Counted from the stretch's first letter, positions 8,514-18,783 are shown. The stretch: 64,000 nt of DNA from Agrobacterium cavarae (GCF_004310285.1 NZ_SISF01000026.1:1-64000), one strand, 5' to 3'. A program made the numbers and translations. The notes: generated by a model not told the origin, from the sequence alone.

Positions 8514-9320
8514 TTAGCGAGCCGCGCTGTTGCCAGGCCGGGCTTTCCACCGGGCCAGGAACTGAGCGCTTTCGAGTGTGTTGGTTGAGGGCACATATTC
8601 GAAGCCGATTGCGCCGCTGAATTTATGTTTGGCGAGCACATCCAGAACGCCGTCGAAGTCAATGGTTCCGGTCCCCGGCTCATGGCGCCCGGGATAGTCT
8701 GCGATGTGGACATGGCCGATACGGTAGGCATTCTCATCGATCCAGGAAATGACATCCTGGCCGTTGCTTGCCGCATGGAATGTATCGACCAGGAGGGTGA
8801 CATTGCCGGGACCGAAAGCATCCTGAATGCGCACGGCATCTTCAAGTCGTGAAACGGCGTAGCCCGGAACTGCGGCATGACCGATTGCCTCGATTAGAAC
8901 CCGGGCAGAAGTCGCTGCGGTCTGCTCCACCGCATAGGCGATGTTGGACATGTAAATGTCCCAGCACACCTCCGTTGCGCTGACCTCTGGAACACCCGCC
9001 ATGGGGTGGACGAGTGGCACACCCACTTCGAGAGCATAGTCCAGCGACTTGTCGAACGAGGCCCTGAAATCCGCGTCCCGTCCCGCAAGTGCCGAGATCC
9101 CCTTCTCCCCCTTGCTGGCATCGCCGGTTGCGGCGGCTAGCTGGGTGAAGACGAGGTTGTTCTCGGCCAGCAACTCCCTCATCCGCTTCGGTGGGATTGC
9201 GAAAGGCTGAGGATGCTCGATGGCCGTGAAGCCCGCAGCCGCCGCTGCAGCCACACGCTCCTCAAGCGGCAGCTCAGTGAAGAGGTAGCCGATATGCGCC
9301 GACAACCTGTTCACGGTCAT
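8514..9320 (-). CDS. Hydroxypyruvate isomerase-like TIM-barrel protein
   Basis: A 268-residue xylose-isomerase-like TIM barrel. It starts MTVNRLSAHIGYLFTELP and shows the expected metal and substrate residues of the hydroxypyruvate isomerase/OtnI group: LIEAIGH (metal Glu), VDTFHA, HVHIADYPGRHEPGTG and the final GFEYVP strand. The family interconverts keto and aldehyde forms of small hydroxy acids. Its ATG overlaps the TGA of the preceding Ldh-type gene by 4 bases, so the two products are probably made together and may act in sequence: alcohol oxidation, isomerisation, then aldehyde oxidation. Confidence 0.85.
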   Translation of the reverse strand: MTVNRLSAHIGYLFTELPLEERVAAAAAAGFTAIEHPQPFAIPPKRMRELLAENNLVFTQLAAATGDASKGEKGISALAGRDADFRASFDKSLDYALEVGVPLVHPMAGVPEVSATEVCWDIYMSNIAYAVEQTAATSARVLIEAIGHAAVPGYAVSRLEDAVRIQDAFGPGNVTLLVDTFHAASNGQDVISWIDENAYRIGHVHIADYPGRHEPGTGTIDFDGVLDVLAKHKFSGAIGFEYVPSTNTLESAQFLARWKARPGNSAAR

Positions 9321-10399
9321 GCTGCCGCTCCCAAGGGAGACGCGCGCCCGACCGGGAAGGTGATACCATAAGTGCTGCCTTCCTTTTGCAGGTCTTCGAT
9401 AACGTTGCCTGTGATTGGAATGCCTTCGGCACGGCGCTGTGTCTCGCGGCGCTCTTCCGGTTCGCCCGGCATCATAATTTCATCGACGTTGGCCGCCTTT
9501 GGCAGCTTCTTAATGCGTTCATAGAACTCGTCCATGCGTGCATCGAAGTCCTCAAGCGACATGAAAAGGTCCGGCTTGATGGCGAAGAACAAGTGGCCGA
9601 CATTCTGCGGTTCGCTGTGATCGAAATAGAGGCTCTTGACGTCACCGCCGAAGTTGGCGCCGGTCAGAACGCCGGACATCAGATCCATCAGGGTGGCGAG
9701 AACGGAACCCTTGACGCCACCGAATGGAAGGCAGACGCCTTCGAAGGCTTTCTCGGCGTCGGTCGTGGGATTGCCATCGACATCAAGTGCCAGGCCTTCC
9801 GGGATCGGCTCGCCCTTCATTGCCGCCAGTCTGATCTTGCCACGCGCGATGACCGTCATCGCCATGTCCATCACGTAAGGCGCGTGCTTGCCACCCGGAA
9901 TGCCAGCCGCGATCGGGCTTGCACCGAGGAAGGTCGTTCTCCCGCCCCACATGGGGATGGCTGGCGACGAGTTGGTGAAGATCATCGAGATGTAGCCGGC
10001 CTTGATGGCCTGAAGTGCGTAAAGTGCGCCCATGCCGAAATGCGTGCTGCGATGAACGCCAACGAGCCCGATGCCGTTCTTCTCCGCAAGCGCTACAGCT
10101 TCATCCGTCGCGCGATGCGACGGTATGAAGCCCATGCCGTTGTCGCCGTCCACGAGGGAGACGGCGCCAGCAACTTTCTTGACGGTGATGTTGGGCTTGG
10201 GATTGACCAAGCCCTTGGACAAACGCTCCACATACATGGGGATGCGGGAAATACCGTGCGAGTCGATGCCGCGGAGGTTTGCCTTGATGAGATCGTGGCC
10301 GATGACGCCAGCGTCGGCAGCCGTCATGCCCGTTTTCTCGAATATTTTGGTTGCGAACTCAATGAGCTCGGCTGTCTCGAAATACCGGGTTTCAGTCAT
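9317..10399 (-). CDS. Ldh-family (malate/L-lactate/sulfolactate-type) dehydrogenase
   Basis: A 360-residue NAD(P)-dependent oxidoreductase of the type-2 malate/L-lactate dehydrogenase family, distinct from classic Rossmann LDH. Family blocks are clear: ANLRGIDSHGISRIPMYVERL near the N-terminus (catalytic His), VGVHRSTHFGMGALY, and TNSSPAIPMWGG. The family oxidises 2-hydroxy acids such as malate, lactate, 2,3-diketogulonate or ureidoglycolate. I chose ATG at 10399 with an AGAGGA-type ribosome site about 11 bases upstream; an in-frame TTG two codons earlier is also possible. It lies between the CitMHS permease and the isomerase-like gene. Confidence 0.87.
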   Translation of the reverse strand: MTETRYFETAELIEFATKIFEKTGMTAADAGVIGHDLIKANLRGIDSHGISRIPMYVERLSKGLVNPKPNITVKKVAGAVSLVDGDNGMGFIPSHRATDEAVALAEKNGIGLVGVHRSTHFGMGALYALQAIKAGYISMIFTNSSPAIPMWGGRTTFLGASPIAAGIPGGKHAPYVMDMAMTVIARGKIRLAAMKGEPIPEGLALDVDGNPTTDAEKAFEGVCLPFGGVKGSVLATLMDLMSGVLTGANFGGDVKSLYFDHSEPQNVGHLFFAIKPDLFMSLEDFDARMDEFYERIKKLPKAANVDEIMMPGEPEERRETQRRAEGIPITGNVIEDLQKEGSTYGITFPVGRASPLGAAA

Positions 10400-10421
10400 T
10401 TTCAAGAGTCCTCTTTGATAT

Positions 10422-11735
10422 TTAAGAAAGTGTGACGGCGCCGGTTATAAGCGCGGCGAAGAGCATCAGAGCGGTCAAGACGAGTGTCCACTTGAGCGCG
10501 AAACGTTGGAAGTCTCCCATCTCAACCTTCGACAGTCCCAACAGAACGTAGAGAGCGGCGACGAGCGGGCTGAGCTGGTGGACCGGCTGACCGATCAGCG
10601 AGGCGCGGGCGATGACTTCCGGAGGGATGCCATATTTCGCAGCCGCTTCGGCTAGCACCGGCACGACGCCGAAATAGAACGCATCGTTGGAAAGGAAGAA
10701 GGTGAAAGGTGCGCTTATCAAGGCTGTGATAAGCGGAAGCAGGTTACCGTGCCCTTCCGGGATCATCCAAACAATACTCTGCGCGAGGGCATCCGTCATG
10801 CCCGTACCCTTGAGAATCCCTGTGAAGACGCCAGCAGCGAAAATAACCGAGACGACGGCGAGAACGCTTGGCGCGTGAGCCGAAATGCGCAGGCGTTGTT
10901 CGGGAAGCGAGGGGAAGTTGACTGTAATGGCAAGTGCAAATGCGATGATAAAGAGTACAACCAGTGGCGCAACATCGGCAACGAGGAAGACCATCAGAAG
11001 AACAGTCAGGACGATGTTGAAGGCAGCGCGCCAGCCGGTTGCGACCTTCATGCCTTCCGGGCGTTCCGCATAGTCCTCATCGCGGAACTCCGGTTGCGGA
11101 CGATCGGTGGGCAGCGTCAAGGTACCCAGACGCTTCCGTTCCTTAAGACCGAAATAGCAGCAGATAGCCACAGAACCCAAAGTCGCCGCAACGATCGAAG
11201 GCAGCATCGCCAGGAAAACCTGATTTGCCTCGAGATGCAAAGATGCAAGCACGCGGGCCGTGGGGCCGCCCCAAGGCATGATGTTCATGATGCTGTTCGG
11301 CATCAGGATGGCCAGGGGCAGGATGAGCGGGTTGATCCCGAGACGACGGTGCAGCGGCATCATTGCGGAAACGCAAAGCATGTAAGTTGTAGAGCCATCT
11401 CCATCGAGCGAAATGATGGCAGAGAGGATCGTCGTGCCCACGATGACGCGTAGCGGATCGCCGTGGCAGATCTTCACCACCAACCGAACGATCGGGTCGA
11501 ACAGGCCCACATCAATCATCAGACCGAAATACATGATGGCGAAGAGCAGCAGTACCGCTGTCGGCGCGATGGACTTTATGCCATCAACCATCATTGCTGG
11601 AAGCTCGTGTCCAAATCCGCCAAGAAGGCCAAAGAGGAATGGCACGAGGATCAGCGCAATCAGCGCAGACAGGGTGCGGGTCATGATTGCGGTCATGAAG
11701 ATCGCAATCATTGTGTAGGCAAGTATGGTAATCAC
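10422..11735 (-). CDS. CitMHS-family citrate/divalent-metal:H+ symporter
   Basis: A 437-residue membrane protein with about 12 hydrophobic segments. The family-defining blocks are present: [38 protein letters not shown] and [18 protein letters not shown]. The CitMHS family transports citrate complexed with Mg2+ or Ca2+, and related carboxylates, across the inner membrane. Its start overlaps the end of tctA by 4 bases. Two unrelated carboxylate transporters, TctABC and this one, are encoded in one operon, which suggests either two substrates or two affinities for the same poly-carboxylate. Confidence 0.9.
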   Translation of the reverse strand: MITILAYTMIAIFMTAIMTRTLSALIALILVPFLFGLLGGFGHELPAMMVDGIKSIAPTAVLLLFAIMYFGLMIDVGLFDPIVRLVVKICHGDPLRVIVGTTILSAIISLDGDGSTTYMLCVSAMMPLHRRLGINPLILPLAILMPNSIMNIMPWGGPTARVLASLHLEANQVFLAMLPSIVAATLGSVAICCYFGLKERKRLGTLTLPTDRPQPEFRDEDYAERPEGMKVATGWRAAFNIVLTVLLMVFLVADVAPLVVLFIIAFALAITVNFPSLPEQRLRISAHAPSVLAVVSVIFAAGVFTGILKGTGMTDALAQSIVWMIPEGHGNLLPLITALISAPFTFFLSNDAFYFGVVPVLAEAAAKYGIPPEVIARASLIGQPVHQLSPLVAALYVLLGLSKVEMGDFQRFALKWTLVLTALMLFAALITGAVTLS

Positions 11736-13282
11736 GAAGCAGCTCCATCAGAATTCTTCTCGCCGACGCTGTCGACGCTAGAAGTCCGGGTTTCGTGCGT
11801 TCTCGCATTCATTTTCCGCAGCAGATAAGGAACGATCAGGATTGCGAAAGAGATGGCGATGAGAACGGCAGAGAGAGGGGTTGAAACAAGGGTAAGTGGG
11901 TCGCCCTGACCGATAGCGAGGGCGCGGCGGAACTGGGTTTCTGCCATGGGTCCGAGGATGAGGCCGATCAGCACTGGCGCGATCGGGAAATCATAGACGC
12001 GCATGACGTAGCCGAGGCATCCAATGGTGAACATCAGGACCAAATCGAGCCAGGAGTTGGAAACACCCCAGATGCCGACCAGCGAGAAGATGAGGATGCC
12101 CGCATAGAGATAGGGCCGCGGGATCAGCAGCAGACGCACCCATAGGCCGACCAATGGTAGGTTGAGGATCAGCAGCATGATGTTGCCGACATAGAGCGAG
12201 GCGATAAGCCCCCAGACGAGATCGCCGCTGTTGATGAACAGGAGCGGACCGGGCTGCAAACCGTAGTTCTGGAACGCGGCGAGAAGAATGGCGGCGGTCG
12301 CAGATGTTGGAAGGCCCAGTGTCAAAAGCGGAACAAGAACGCCGGCGGCAGCGGCATTGTTGGCAGCCTCCGGTCCGGCGACACCCTCGATGGCACCAGT
12401 GCCGAAATCTTCCGGGTGACGCGTTAGCTTGCGCTCGATTGTGTAGGACAGGAAGGTCGGGATTTCAGCACCACCGGCAGGCAGGGCACCGATAGGGAAG
12501 CCGAGTGCGGTTCCCCGGAGCCATGGCTTCCACGACCGCTTCCAGTCTTCGCGGGTCATCCACAGACCGCCGGAGATGGGATTGAGATGAGGCGGCGCGA
12601 ATGCAAAACGGCTTGCGACGTAGAGCGCTTCACCGACCGCAAAAAGCGAGACGAGAACCACCGTCATATCGACGCCGTCAAGCAAATCCGGCAGGCCGAA
12701 CGCAAGGCGGGAGACACCCGTCTGCCCATCAATGCCGATAAGGCCGAGAGCAAGACCCAGGAACAGCGCAATGAAGCCCCGCAGCCTGGACGTGCCCATG
12801 ACGACCGACACCGACATGAATGCCAGTACCATCAGCGCGAAGTAGTCCTGCGGCTTGAAAATGAAGGCAAGCTCGGCGATTGGCGGCGCGAGGAAGGTGA
12901 CGCCAACCGTCGCGATGGTTCCTGCAACGAAGGATCCGATGGCGGCGGTTGCAAGGGCTGCGGCCCCTCGACCGTTACGGGCCATCTTGTTACCCTCGAG
13001 CGCGGTCATCATCGAACCGCTCTCGCCCGGTGTATTCAAAAGGATGGACGTCGTCGAGCCGCCATACATTGCGCCGTAGAAGATACCGGCGAACATGATG
13101 AAGGCACCGGTCGGATCGACGTTTACTGTGACGGGTAGCAGGAGCGCGATGGTAAGCGCCGGGCCGATACCCGGGAGAACCCCGATTGCTGTTCCAAGAA
13201 ATGTGCCGACGAAGGCCCACATCAAATTGTGCGGCTCAAGTGCGGTCGAGAAACCTTGTGCGAGTGAGTAGAAGGAATCCAT
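11732..13282 (-). CDS. tctA: Tripartite tricarboxylate transporter, large permease TctA
   Basis: A 516-residue large membrane subunit with about 12 hydrophobic segments. Diagnostic TctA blocks are [16 protein letters not shown] near residue 40, [20 protein letters not shown] near 70-90, and [24 protein letters not shown] in the second half; these conserved Gly/Pro/Ser repeats form the substrate path in the family. It works with TctB and the periplasmic TctC for secondary uptake of tricarboxylates or other organic acids. It starts 2 bases after the tctB stop and overlaps the CitMHS gene by 4 bases. Confidence 0.95.
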   Translation of the reverse strand: MDSFYSLAQGFSTALEPHNLMWAFVGTFLGTAIGVLPGIGPALTIALLLPVTVNVDPTGAFIMFAGIFYGAMYGGSTTSILLNTPGESGSMMTALEGNKMARNGRGAAALATAAIGSFVAGTIATVGVTFLAPPIAELAFIFKPQDYFALMVLAFMSVSVVMGTSRLRGFIALFLGLALGLIGIDGQTGVSRLAFGLPDLLDGVDMTVVLVSLFAVGEALYVASRFAFAPPHLNPISGGLWMTREDWKRSWKPWLRGTALGFPIGALPAGGAEIPTFLSYTIERKLTRHPEDFGTGAIEGVAGPEAANNAAAAGVLVPLLTLGLPTSATAAILLAAFQNYGLQPGPLLFINSGDLVWGLIASLYVGNIMLLILNLPLVGLWVRLLLIPRPYLYAGILIFSLVGIWGVSNSWLDLVLMFTIGCLGYVMRVYDFPIAPVLIGLILGPMAETQFRRALAIGQGDPLTLVSTPLSAVLIAISFAILIVPYLLRKMNARTHETRTSSVDSVGEKNSDGAAS

Positions 13283-13284
13283 GA

Positions 13285-13758
13285 TCAGACCCCCGCCACA
13301 GGCAGCAGGCCACCAAGCGGAACGCCCAGCAGCCGGAAACCGTACCAGCAGATGAGGGCAAAGGTTGCCCCGATGACCGTGTTGAACACGTAGCGACGCG
13401 ATTGGAAGGCACGCGTGGTCAAGACGAAACTCGCCGTCGCAGTGATGACGAAGCCAAGCGTCGTCATCGTCAGGATCGGAATTCCTGCGCCAGCTGCGGC
13501 GAAGGCGAGTGAGCTACGAGATGGAGGAAGGTCACTTGCGACATCTTCCGCCTCCTGCGCCTCAAAAGGCACGCCACGATAAATCTGGAACGCTAAAATT
13601 GCGCCGAAGACGACCAGACCGGCACCGATAAGGGTGACGGTAAAGCCAGGCCCAAGCTCTGCATATTGGGCAAATTGCGGTAGTAGAGAAGCCTGGTAGA
13701 GCCAGACCAGGCCGAAGGCGATGACGCCTGCGGCAATCCAATACGGACGTTCGACCAT
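13285..13758 (-). CDS. tctB: Tripartite tricarboxylate transporter, small subunit TctB
   Basis: A 157-residue membrane protein with four hydrophobic segments, including [22 protein letters not shown] and the C-terminal [16 protein letters not shown], typical of TctB. I prefer ATG at 13758: the GGAGG at about 13767-13771 lies 8 bases from it but only 2 bases from the alternative ATG at 13764. The gene is between tctC (22-base gap) and tctA (2-base gap), the usual C-B-A order. The family's small subunit is needed for transport but its sequence carries no substrate information. Confidence 0.9.
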   Translation of the reverse strand: MVERPYWIAAGVIAFGLVWLYQASLLPQFAQYAELGPGFTVTLIGAGLVVFGAILAFQIYRGVPFEAQEAEDVASDLPPSRSSLAFAAAGAGIPILTMTTLGFVITATASFVLTTRAFQSRRYVFNTVIGATFALICWYGFRLLGVPLGGLLPVAGV

Positions 13759-13780
13759 GTTCATCGCCTCCGGCTCTAGA

Positions 13781-14734
13781 TCACTTCGTCAGGCCAACGT
13801 CTTTGAGCGTCGCGGTCTGGTTTGTTACTTCCTGGTCGAGAAACTTCACGAAATCATCGCCGGAAAGATAAGCGTCTTCCCAATTCTGCTTTTTGAGCGT
13901 TGCCTTCCAGGTTTCTGTGCCATGCATCTTCTGGAAACGGTCGAGCCATGTCTTCTTTGCTTCCTCGCTCATGCCGGGTGCGCCGACAATGCCGCGCCAG
14001 TTGCCGATGACGACGGGATACCCTGCTTCGGTCAGGCTCGGCGCATCGATGCCTTCGACGCGCTCCTTGGAAGTGACGGCTATGATGCGGATGCGACCAG
14101 CCTGTGCCAGGGAGCGGAATTCTGAAAGGCCTGAGATCGCAGCCGTGGTGCTGCCCCCGGCGAGTGCGGTCACCACTTCGGCGCCGCCGGCATAAGGGAT
14201 GTAGTTCAGTTTGGAAGCTTCGAGGCCGTTGGATTTCGCCAGAAGTGCCATGGCGATGTGGTCTACACCGCCTGCGGAACCGCCGCCGATGGCAACGCCG
14301 CCGATGTTTTCCTTCATCTTTGCGACGAGATCATTGATCGTCTTGATGTCGGAATTTGTCGGTACGGCAATTGCGCCTGTATCGTTGGTCAGGCGAACGA
14401 GCGGTGTAACATCTTTTAGCGAAACCGGGGAATTATTGAGAATGATGCCTCCGATCAGGATCGCACCCATGGACATGACCGCATTGTCGTTGCCCTTCGA
14501 CGTGTTGACGAACTCCGCAAGACCGATCGTTCCGCCAGCACCGCCGCGGTTGGTGAACTGAGCACCGTCGGTGAAAATCTTTTCCTTGCGCATGGCTTCA
14601 AAAGGCAGACGGGCCATTGCATCGTAACCACCGCCCGTGCTTCCCGGCGCAAGCACGACGGCTGGATCGGCCATTGCAGGTGCAGTCATGACGACGAACG
14701 CAATTACAGCGCCGAATACGCTATTCAGTTTCAT
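13781..14734 (-). CDS. tctC: Tripartite tricarboxylate transporter, periplasmic binding protein TctC
   Basis: A 317-residue exported binding protein with a signal peptide (MKLNSVFGAVIAFVVMTAPAMA) and the TctC/Bug-family body: VLAPGSTGGGYDAMAR, INDLVAKMKENIGGVAIGGGSAGGVDH, and GNWRGIVGAPGMSEE. It captures the organic acid in the periplasm and hands it to TctAB. It is the first gene of the ten-gene minus-strand operon and is transcribed away from the GntR regulator gene. The Bug family is highly amplified in proteobacteria and binds diverse carboxylates, so the ligand is open. Confidence 0.93.
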   Translation of the reverse strand: MKLNSVFGAVIAFVVMTAPAMADPAVVLAPGSTGGGYDAMARLPFEAMRKEKIFTDGAQFTNRGGAGGTIGLAEFVNTSKGNDNAVMSMGAILIGGIILNNSPVSLKDVTPLVRLTNDTGAIAVPTNSDIKTINDLVAKMKENIGGVAIGGGSAGGVDHIAMALLAKSNGLEASKLNYIPYAGGAEVVTALAGGSTTAAISGLSEFRSLAQAGRIRIIAVTSKERVEGIDAPSLTEAGYPVVIGNWRGIVGAPGMSEEAKKTWLDRFQKMHGTETWKATLKKQNWEDAYLSGDDFVKFLDQEVTNQTATLKDVGLTK

Positions 14735-14902
14735 GGAATCCTCCCAAGAGTAAGCCAGGGCGCGAGACCTCCAACGCCCCTAACAACAACGTCGCCTCCT
14801 TGCGGTCATTGTTGTAAATAATGACTTAAGACAATTTCGAGCGGTTTGCAAGTATCTGGTGCGAACATCCTGAGTTATTGTAATGAAAGACAGGCAACAG
14901 GA
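14735..14902. promoter_or_regulatory. Divergent promoter region, tctC operon / gntR-type regulator
   Basis: The 168 bases between tctC and the divergent regulator gene must carry promoters for both. An imperfect inverted repeat, TTGT-N15-ACAA, lies near 14811-14833 in the AT-rich stretch, and a second AT-rich stretch lies near 14872-14890. GntR/FCD regulators usually bind such short repeats upstream of their own genes and their targets, but the exact operator is inferred, not demonstrated. Confidence 0.4.
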
Positions 14903-15808
14903 ATGAACATGGCCAATCAGCTGCACAGGGCGCTCGCCGCCAAAATACTTCGATATGTCAGGACGAGCGGGCTCCAGGCCGGTCACCACCTTACCGAAGC
15001 GTCGCTGTCTGACGTGTTAGGCACATCGCGCGGCCCTATCCGTGCAGCGCTGGCCTTGTTGATTGAAGATGGCTACGTTCAGCAAATGCCAAACCGCGGC
15101 TTTTTCCTCGGTAATGTCATCGCCGAGCCGACTTTACCGGCGGCCGAGCAGGACGCATCCAGCGACGATGAAGCGCTTTACCTGTCGATCGCTGATGACC
15201 GTCTTATGGGTAATATTGCGCGTACGGTGTCGGAGCCAGATCTAATGCGCCGCTACGACATCTCGCGCCCTCGCCTGAGGCGTATTCTGACGCGGATTGC
15301 TACAGAAGGCTGGATAGAGCGCCGCGAGGGCCGCGGCTGGTCCTTCGTGCAATTGATCGACTCCGTCGAAGCCTACCGCGAGTCCTATGAATTGCGGCAA
15401 ATGCTGGAGCCAGCCGGTCTCATCAACGACTCGTTCAAGCTGGATGAAACCATCCTCAGTAGATTACGCCAGCAACAGGTGATGGTACGCGACGGAGGCT
15501 GGAAATCTCTCAGTCAAATTGAGCTTTTCGAGACCAATGCGCAGTTTCACGAAGGCCTCGCGCAGATGTCCGGAAACCGCTTCCTGCTCGGGACGATAGA
15601 GCGACAAAACCAGCTACGAAGGCTGGTTGAGTATCGGCAAACGCTGAATCGCGAGCAGGTGCGTGGCCAGAATAACGAACATCTTGATATTCTGGACACG
15701 CTCGAAAAAGGGCTTCGCTTTGAAGCCTCGCAAATCCTCGCTCACCACCTCGGCAACGCCAAGAACAGGAAAGCGCGTAGCGCGATTTTCGAGTCCGCGA
15801 TTGAGTAG
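14903..15808 (+). CDS. GntR-family regulator with FCD-type ligand domain
   Basis: A 301-residue regulator. The N-terminal winged helix (LHRALAAKILRYVRTSGLQ, LTEASLSDVLGTSRGPIRAALALLIEDGYV) is a GntR domain. A second HTH-like block follows (LMRRYDISRPRLRRILTRIATEGWIERREGRGWSF), and then a helical FCD-like C-terminal domain. Two consecutive DNA-binding-like regions are unusual for the family, which normally has one. I chose ATG at 14903; ATG at 14909 is equally possible. Position, divergent from tctC and just upstream of the esterase gene, makes it the likely controller of both arms of the catabolic locus. Confidence 0.85.
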   Translation: MNMANQLHRALAAKILRYVRTSGLQAGHHLTEASLSDVLGTSRGPIRAALALLIEDGYVQQMPNRGFFLGNVIAEPTLPAAEQDASSDDEALYLSIADDRLMGNIARTVSEPDLMRRYDISRPRLRRILTRIATEGWIERREGRGWSFVQLIDSVEAYRESYELRQMLEPAGLINDSFKLDETILSRLRQQQVMVRDGGWKSLSQIELFETNAQFHEGLAQMSGNRFLLGTIERQNQLRRLVEYRQTLNREQVRGQNNEHLDILDTLEKGLRFEASQILAHHLGNAKNRKARSAIFESAIE

Positions 15809-15977
15809 AGGCACCGCCTCAGTGGCGCATCCTCAGCCGGAAATCGGCCCTCTCCCATGCCCGACCTGTGAATTCTCATTTGAACGCCGGCGCCCAAATA
15901 ACCTTTGGATTGTCTTATCTATATATAAATGATAATCCTTAGGTTGAGAGTCTTTGCGATCATCGGGGAGGATGTAC

Positions 15978-17573
15978 GTGAAATCGACGTTATTGAACGC
16001 TACCAGTTTTGTGATGCTGGTGTCGCAGTTCGCCATTTGTGCGGCCGCAGATGAGCCGATCGCACAGACCGCAGAGGGGACGTTTGTCGGATTAGTAACA
16101 GAGCGAGGAGAGGAATTCCTGGGGGTGCCATACGCCAAAGCGCCTGTCGGCGATCTGCGCTGGAAGGCGCCGGAGAAGATGGCAACGTGGCAAGGCGCTC
16201 GCGATGCCAAGACCCTGCCGCCTGCCTGTCCCCAAAAGTTCAACGCCGACCAGCGCGTCTCGTTATCACAGAGCGAGGATTGCCTGTTCCTCAACATCTA
16301 TCGTCCGAAGGATAGTGCAGGGAAAAACCTTCCCGTTGCTGTCTGGCTTCACGGTGGTGGCAATACCAATGGCTCAGGCAGCAATCACGACGGCGGCGCG
16401 ATGGCCGAGCGGAATGGCATAGTCGTCTTGACCTTAAACCATCGCCTTGGGGCGCTGGGCTTCCTCAACCACCCTGCACTTCAGAAGGAAGCGAAGGATG
16501 GGCTGGCGGGCAACTACGGCATAGCCGACATCAAAGCGGCGCTTATCTGGGTGACGGACAAGATCTCCGGATTTGGCGGGGATCCCAAGAAGGTCACCGT
16601 CTTTGGTGAATCCTCCGGCGCGACCAACATCTGCGCCATGGCGGTAACGTCTGCTGGGGTGCAGGGCCTCTACCGCGGCCAAATCATCGAGAGCGACGAC
16701 TGCTTCCATGACATGGAGACGGCCGAGAGCTCTGAAGTTAAAGCCGTAAAATGGTCGGAGCAGATGGGCTGTAAAGCGTCAGAAGACGCGGCATCATGCC
16801 TGCGCAAAAAGTCGGTGGACGAGATTATCGCCGCCGGAGGACGCTGGTTTCCTCAGGTCGACGCCAAAGGTCTTCTGACCGAATACGGTGTGGATGGCAT
16901 TGCGTCTGGCAACTTTTTGAAGATCCCGACGATCATTGGCTCCAATCGAGAGGAAGGCCGCAACGCTGGGCCGAGCTATTTCAAGTTCACGCAGTCCGAC
17001 TACCTGAAATGGGTCGAGCAAATTGGCGCCCCGGACCGCGCCGAGCGCATTCTTGAAAAATATCCGGCGAATTTACATACCGACAAAAAGCACCCGATCG
17101 CCGAAGTCGTGACCGATGTTATCACGGACAGCGGTATGCGCGGCCTTGGCGGCTGCACGGTGCGCGATGCGGCAATCAAGCTCTCCCGGATCGCGCCGAC
17201 CTATTATTACCAGTTCGATGACCCGGGGGCTCCGGTTACCAATGAGGTCGAAGGTTGGAAATTCGGCGCTGCTCATGGCGCCGAAGTCCCATACCTTTTC
17301 CCGCGCCATGACGGCATCGACGAAGCGTCGAGGAAGTTCGATGCCGGGCAGCGCCAACTCTCCGACGATATGATCCGCTACTGGGGTGCCTTCGTGCGCA
17401 GCGGGGCGCCGCGGGTCGATGGTCTCCCCGATTGGCCGCAGTTCGGCAAGGAGCAAAAGGCAATGATGCTCCGGCCCGCAGGCAAGAGCGGAATCGTGAC
17501 CAGCGAAGAGATCTCCAAGGACCATCAATGCGACTTCTGGACGTCCATGCCCTGGATCACCGACCGGGGCTAG
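15978..17573 (+). CDS. Exported type-B carboxylesterase (first copy)
   Basis: About 531 residues with a signal peptide, so probably periplasmic or secreted. It belongs to the carboxylesterase type-B/lipase family: EFLGVPYAKAPVGDLRW, SEDCLFLNIYRP, oxyanion-hole WLHGGGN, nucleophile Ser212 in FGESSGA, and a C-terminal His in AAHGAEVPYLF. I chose GTG at 15978, because the GGGGAGG at 15965-15971 is 6 bases from it but only about 1 base from the ATG at 15972. It would cleave an ester to release an acid. Followed within 50 bases by the lactonase gene. A second esterase of the same family lies at 20552. Confidence 0.88.
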   Translation: MKSTLLNATSFVMLVSQFAICAAADEPIAQTAEGTFVGLVTERGEEFLGVPYAKAPVGDLRWKAPEKMATWQGARDAKTLPPACPQKFNADQRVSLSQSEDCLFLNIYRPKDSAGKNLPVAVWLHGGGNTNGSGSNHDGGAMAERNGIVVLTLNHRLGALGFLNHPALQKEAKDGLAGNYGIADIKAALIWVTDKISGFGGDPKKVTVFGESSGATNICAMAVTSAGVQGLYRGQIIESDDCFHDMETAESSEVKAVKWSEQMGCKASEDAASCLRKKSVDEIIAAGGRWFPQVDAKGLLTEYGVDGIASGNFLKIPTIIGSNREEGRNAGPSYFKFTQSDYLKWVEQIGAPDRAERILEKYPANLHTDKKHPIAEVVTDVITDSGMRGLGGCTVRDAAIKLSRIAPTYYYQFDDPGAPVTNEVEGWKFGAAHGAEVPYLFPRHDGIDEASRKFDAGQRQLSDDMIRYWGAFVRSGAPRVDGLPDWPQFGKEQKAMMLRPAGKSGIVTSEEISKDHQCDFWTSMPWITDRG

Positions 17574-17622
17574 GCGTCGAGCAACAGCCGTCCGTCGGGA
17601 AGACGAAACATGGGAGGAGAGA

Positions 17623-18783
17623 ATGAAAGTGATCAACAGAAGAGCCTTTGTTAAGGGCATCGGAATGTCGGCTGCAGCAGTAGCCGTTTTGCCTATAGCT
17701 GTTGCGGCCAAGGAGTCGACATTGAAACCATTTCGGCCCCGCTTTGCCTATGTTGGCTCGCGGACAACAAAGGAACGGAAGGCCCGCGGCAAGGGCATAG
17801 AAGTGTATCGTATCGGTCAAAATGAAAGTGAGTGGGAGCACATCCAACTTCTCGATGGACTGACGAACCCGTCCTTCCTTATCACCGACGCCGAGCGCCG
17901 CTTCCTCTACACGGTCCATGGTGACGAGTCCGAGATTACATCCTTCGCAATCGATGCCGACATCGGGAAGCTTCGAAAGATCGCGACGGCATCGACCCGA
18001 GGCAAGAACCCGGTTCATCTGGTCATACATCCGAGCTCCCAGACGATGCTCGTTGCAAACTATGCGACGGGCTCCATCGTGACGATACCGATTTCGACCG
18101 ACGGCACTCTCAGCCAGGCAGGAGACCCTATTTTTCTGCCTGGAGAATCGGGTCCGCATCGAACCGAGCAGACGATGTCCCATCCCCACCAGATCGTCGC
18201 GGATCGTTCGGGCCGCTTTTTTCTGGTGCCCGACAAGGGTCTCGACCGCATCTTCACCATCGCCGTCGATGAGCGCGGAAAGCTTGAGATCGTGACATCG
18301 ATCGCTACCCGGCGGGGCGCCGGCCCAAGACACGCGGTATTCAACCCACAAGGCGATATCGTACATGTCGTAAACGAACTGGATTCGTCGATCACCACCT
18401 ATGGATTCGACAGCACCAGCGGTGCCCTCACTCCGATCGAAATTGTTCCGAGCGTGCCTACCAGCTTCCTGGGCGATAATCGCGCCGCTGCCATCGGTGC
18501 TTCAACCGACGGCAGCCAGCTGTTTGCAACCAATCGCGGTCAAAACACAGTGGTACAGTTCAACATCGATGCCGCCTCCGGCAAGATCTCCGACCCGAGA
18601 TGGCACCAGACCCTTGGCAAAGGACCCAGGTTCGCGAGTCTCTCTCCGACAGGGAAAACGTTGTTTGTGGCAAACGAACTGACCGATACCGTGGTCGCAT
18701 ATGACTTGAGGGCAGAAGGAATGATGACGAACCCTACTGAAACAGCTGCGACCGGTAGCCCGGTCTCCATTGCATTCGCCTGA
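17623..18783 (+). CDS. Tat-exported lactonase-family beta-propeller protein
   Basis: A 386-residue protein of the lactonase/6-phosphogluconolactonase (YbhE, Pfam Lactonase) family with seven-blade repeats visible as recurring 'FAIDADIGKLRKIA', 'GFDSTSGALTPIE' and 'FNIDAASGKISDP' units. The N-terminus NRRAFVKGIGMSAAAVAVLP fits a twin-arginine export signal, unlike the cytosolic sugar lactonases, so it should act in the periplasm. A GGGAGGAGAG ribosome site precedes ATG 17623. It probably opens a lactone ring in a compound released by the neighbouring esterase. Substrate unknown. Confidence 0.85.
   Translation: MKVINRRAFVKGIGMSAAAVAVLPIAVAAKESTLKPFRPRFAYVGSRTTKERKARGKGIEVYRIGQNESEWEHIQLLDGLTNPSFLITDAERRFLYTVHGDESEITSFAIDADIGKLRKIATASTRGKNPVHLVIHPSSQTMLVANYATGSIVTIPISTDGTLSQAGDPIFLPGESGPHRTEQTMSHPHQIVADRSGRFFLVPDKGLDRIFTIAVDERGKLEIVTSIATRRGAGPRHAVFNPQGDIVHVVNELDSSITTYGFDSTSGALTPIEIVPSVPTSFLGDNRAAAIGASTDGSQLFATNRGQNTVVQFNIDAASGKISDPRWHQTLGKGPRFASLSPTGKTLFVANELTDTVVAYDLRAEGMMTNPTETAATGSPVSIAFA

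Noticed and set aside
9386..10435. 349-codon open frame on the plus strand
   Set aside because: Antisense to the Ldh-family gene, which has all family blocks; shadow frame.
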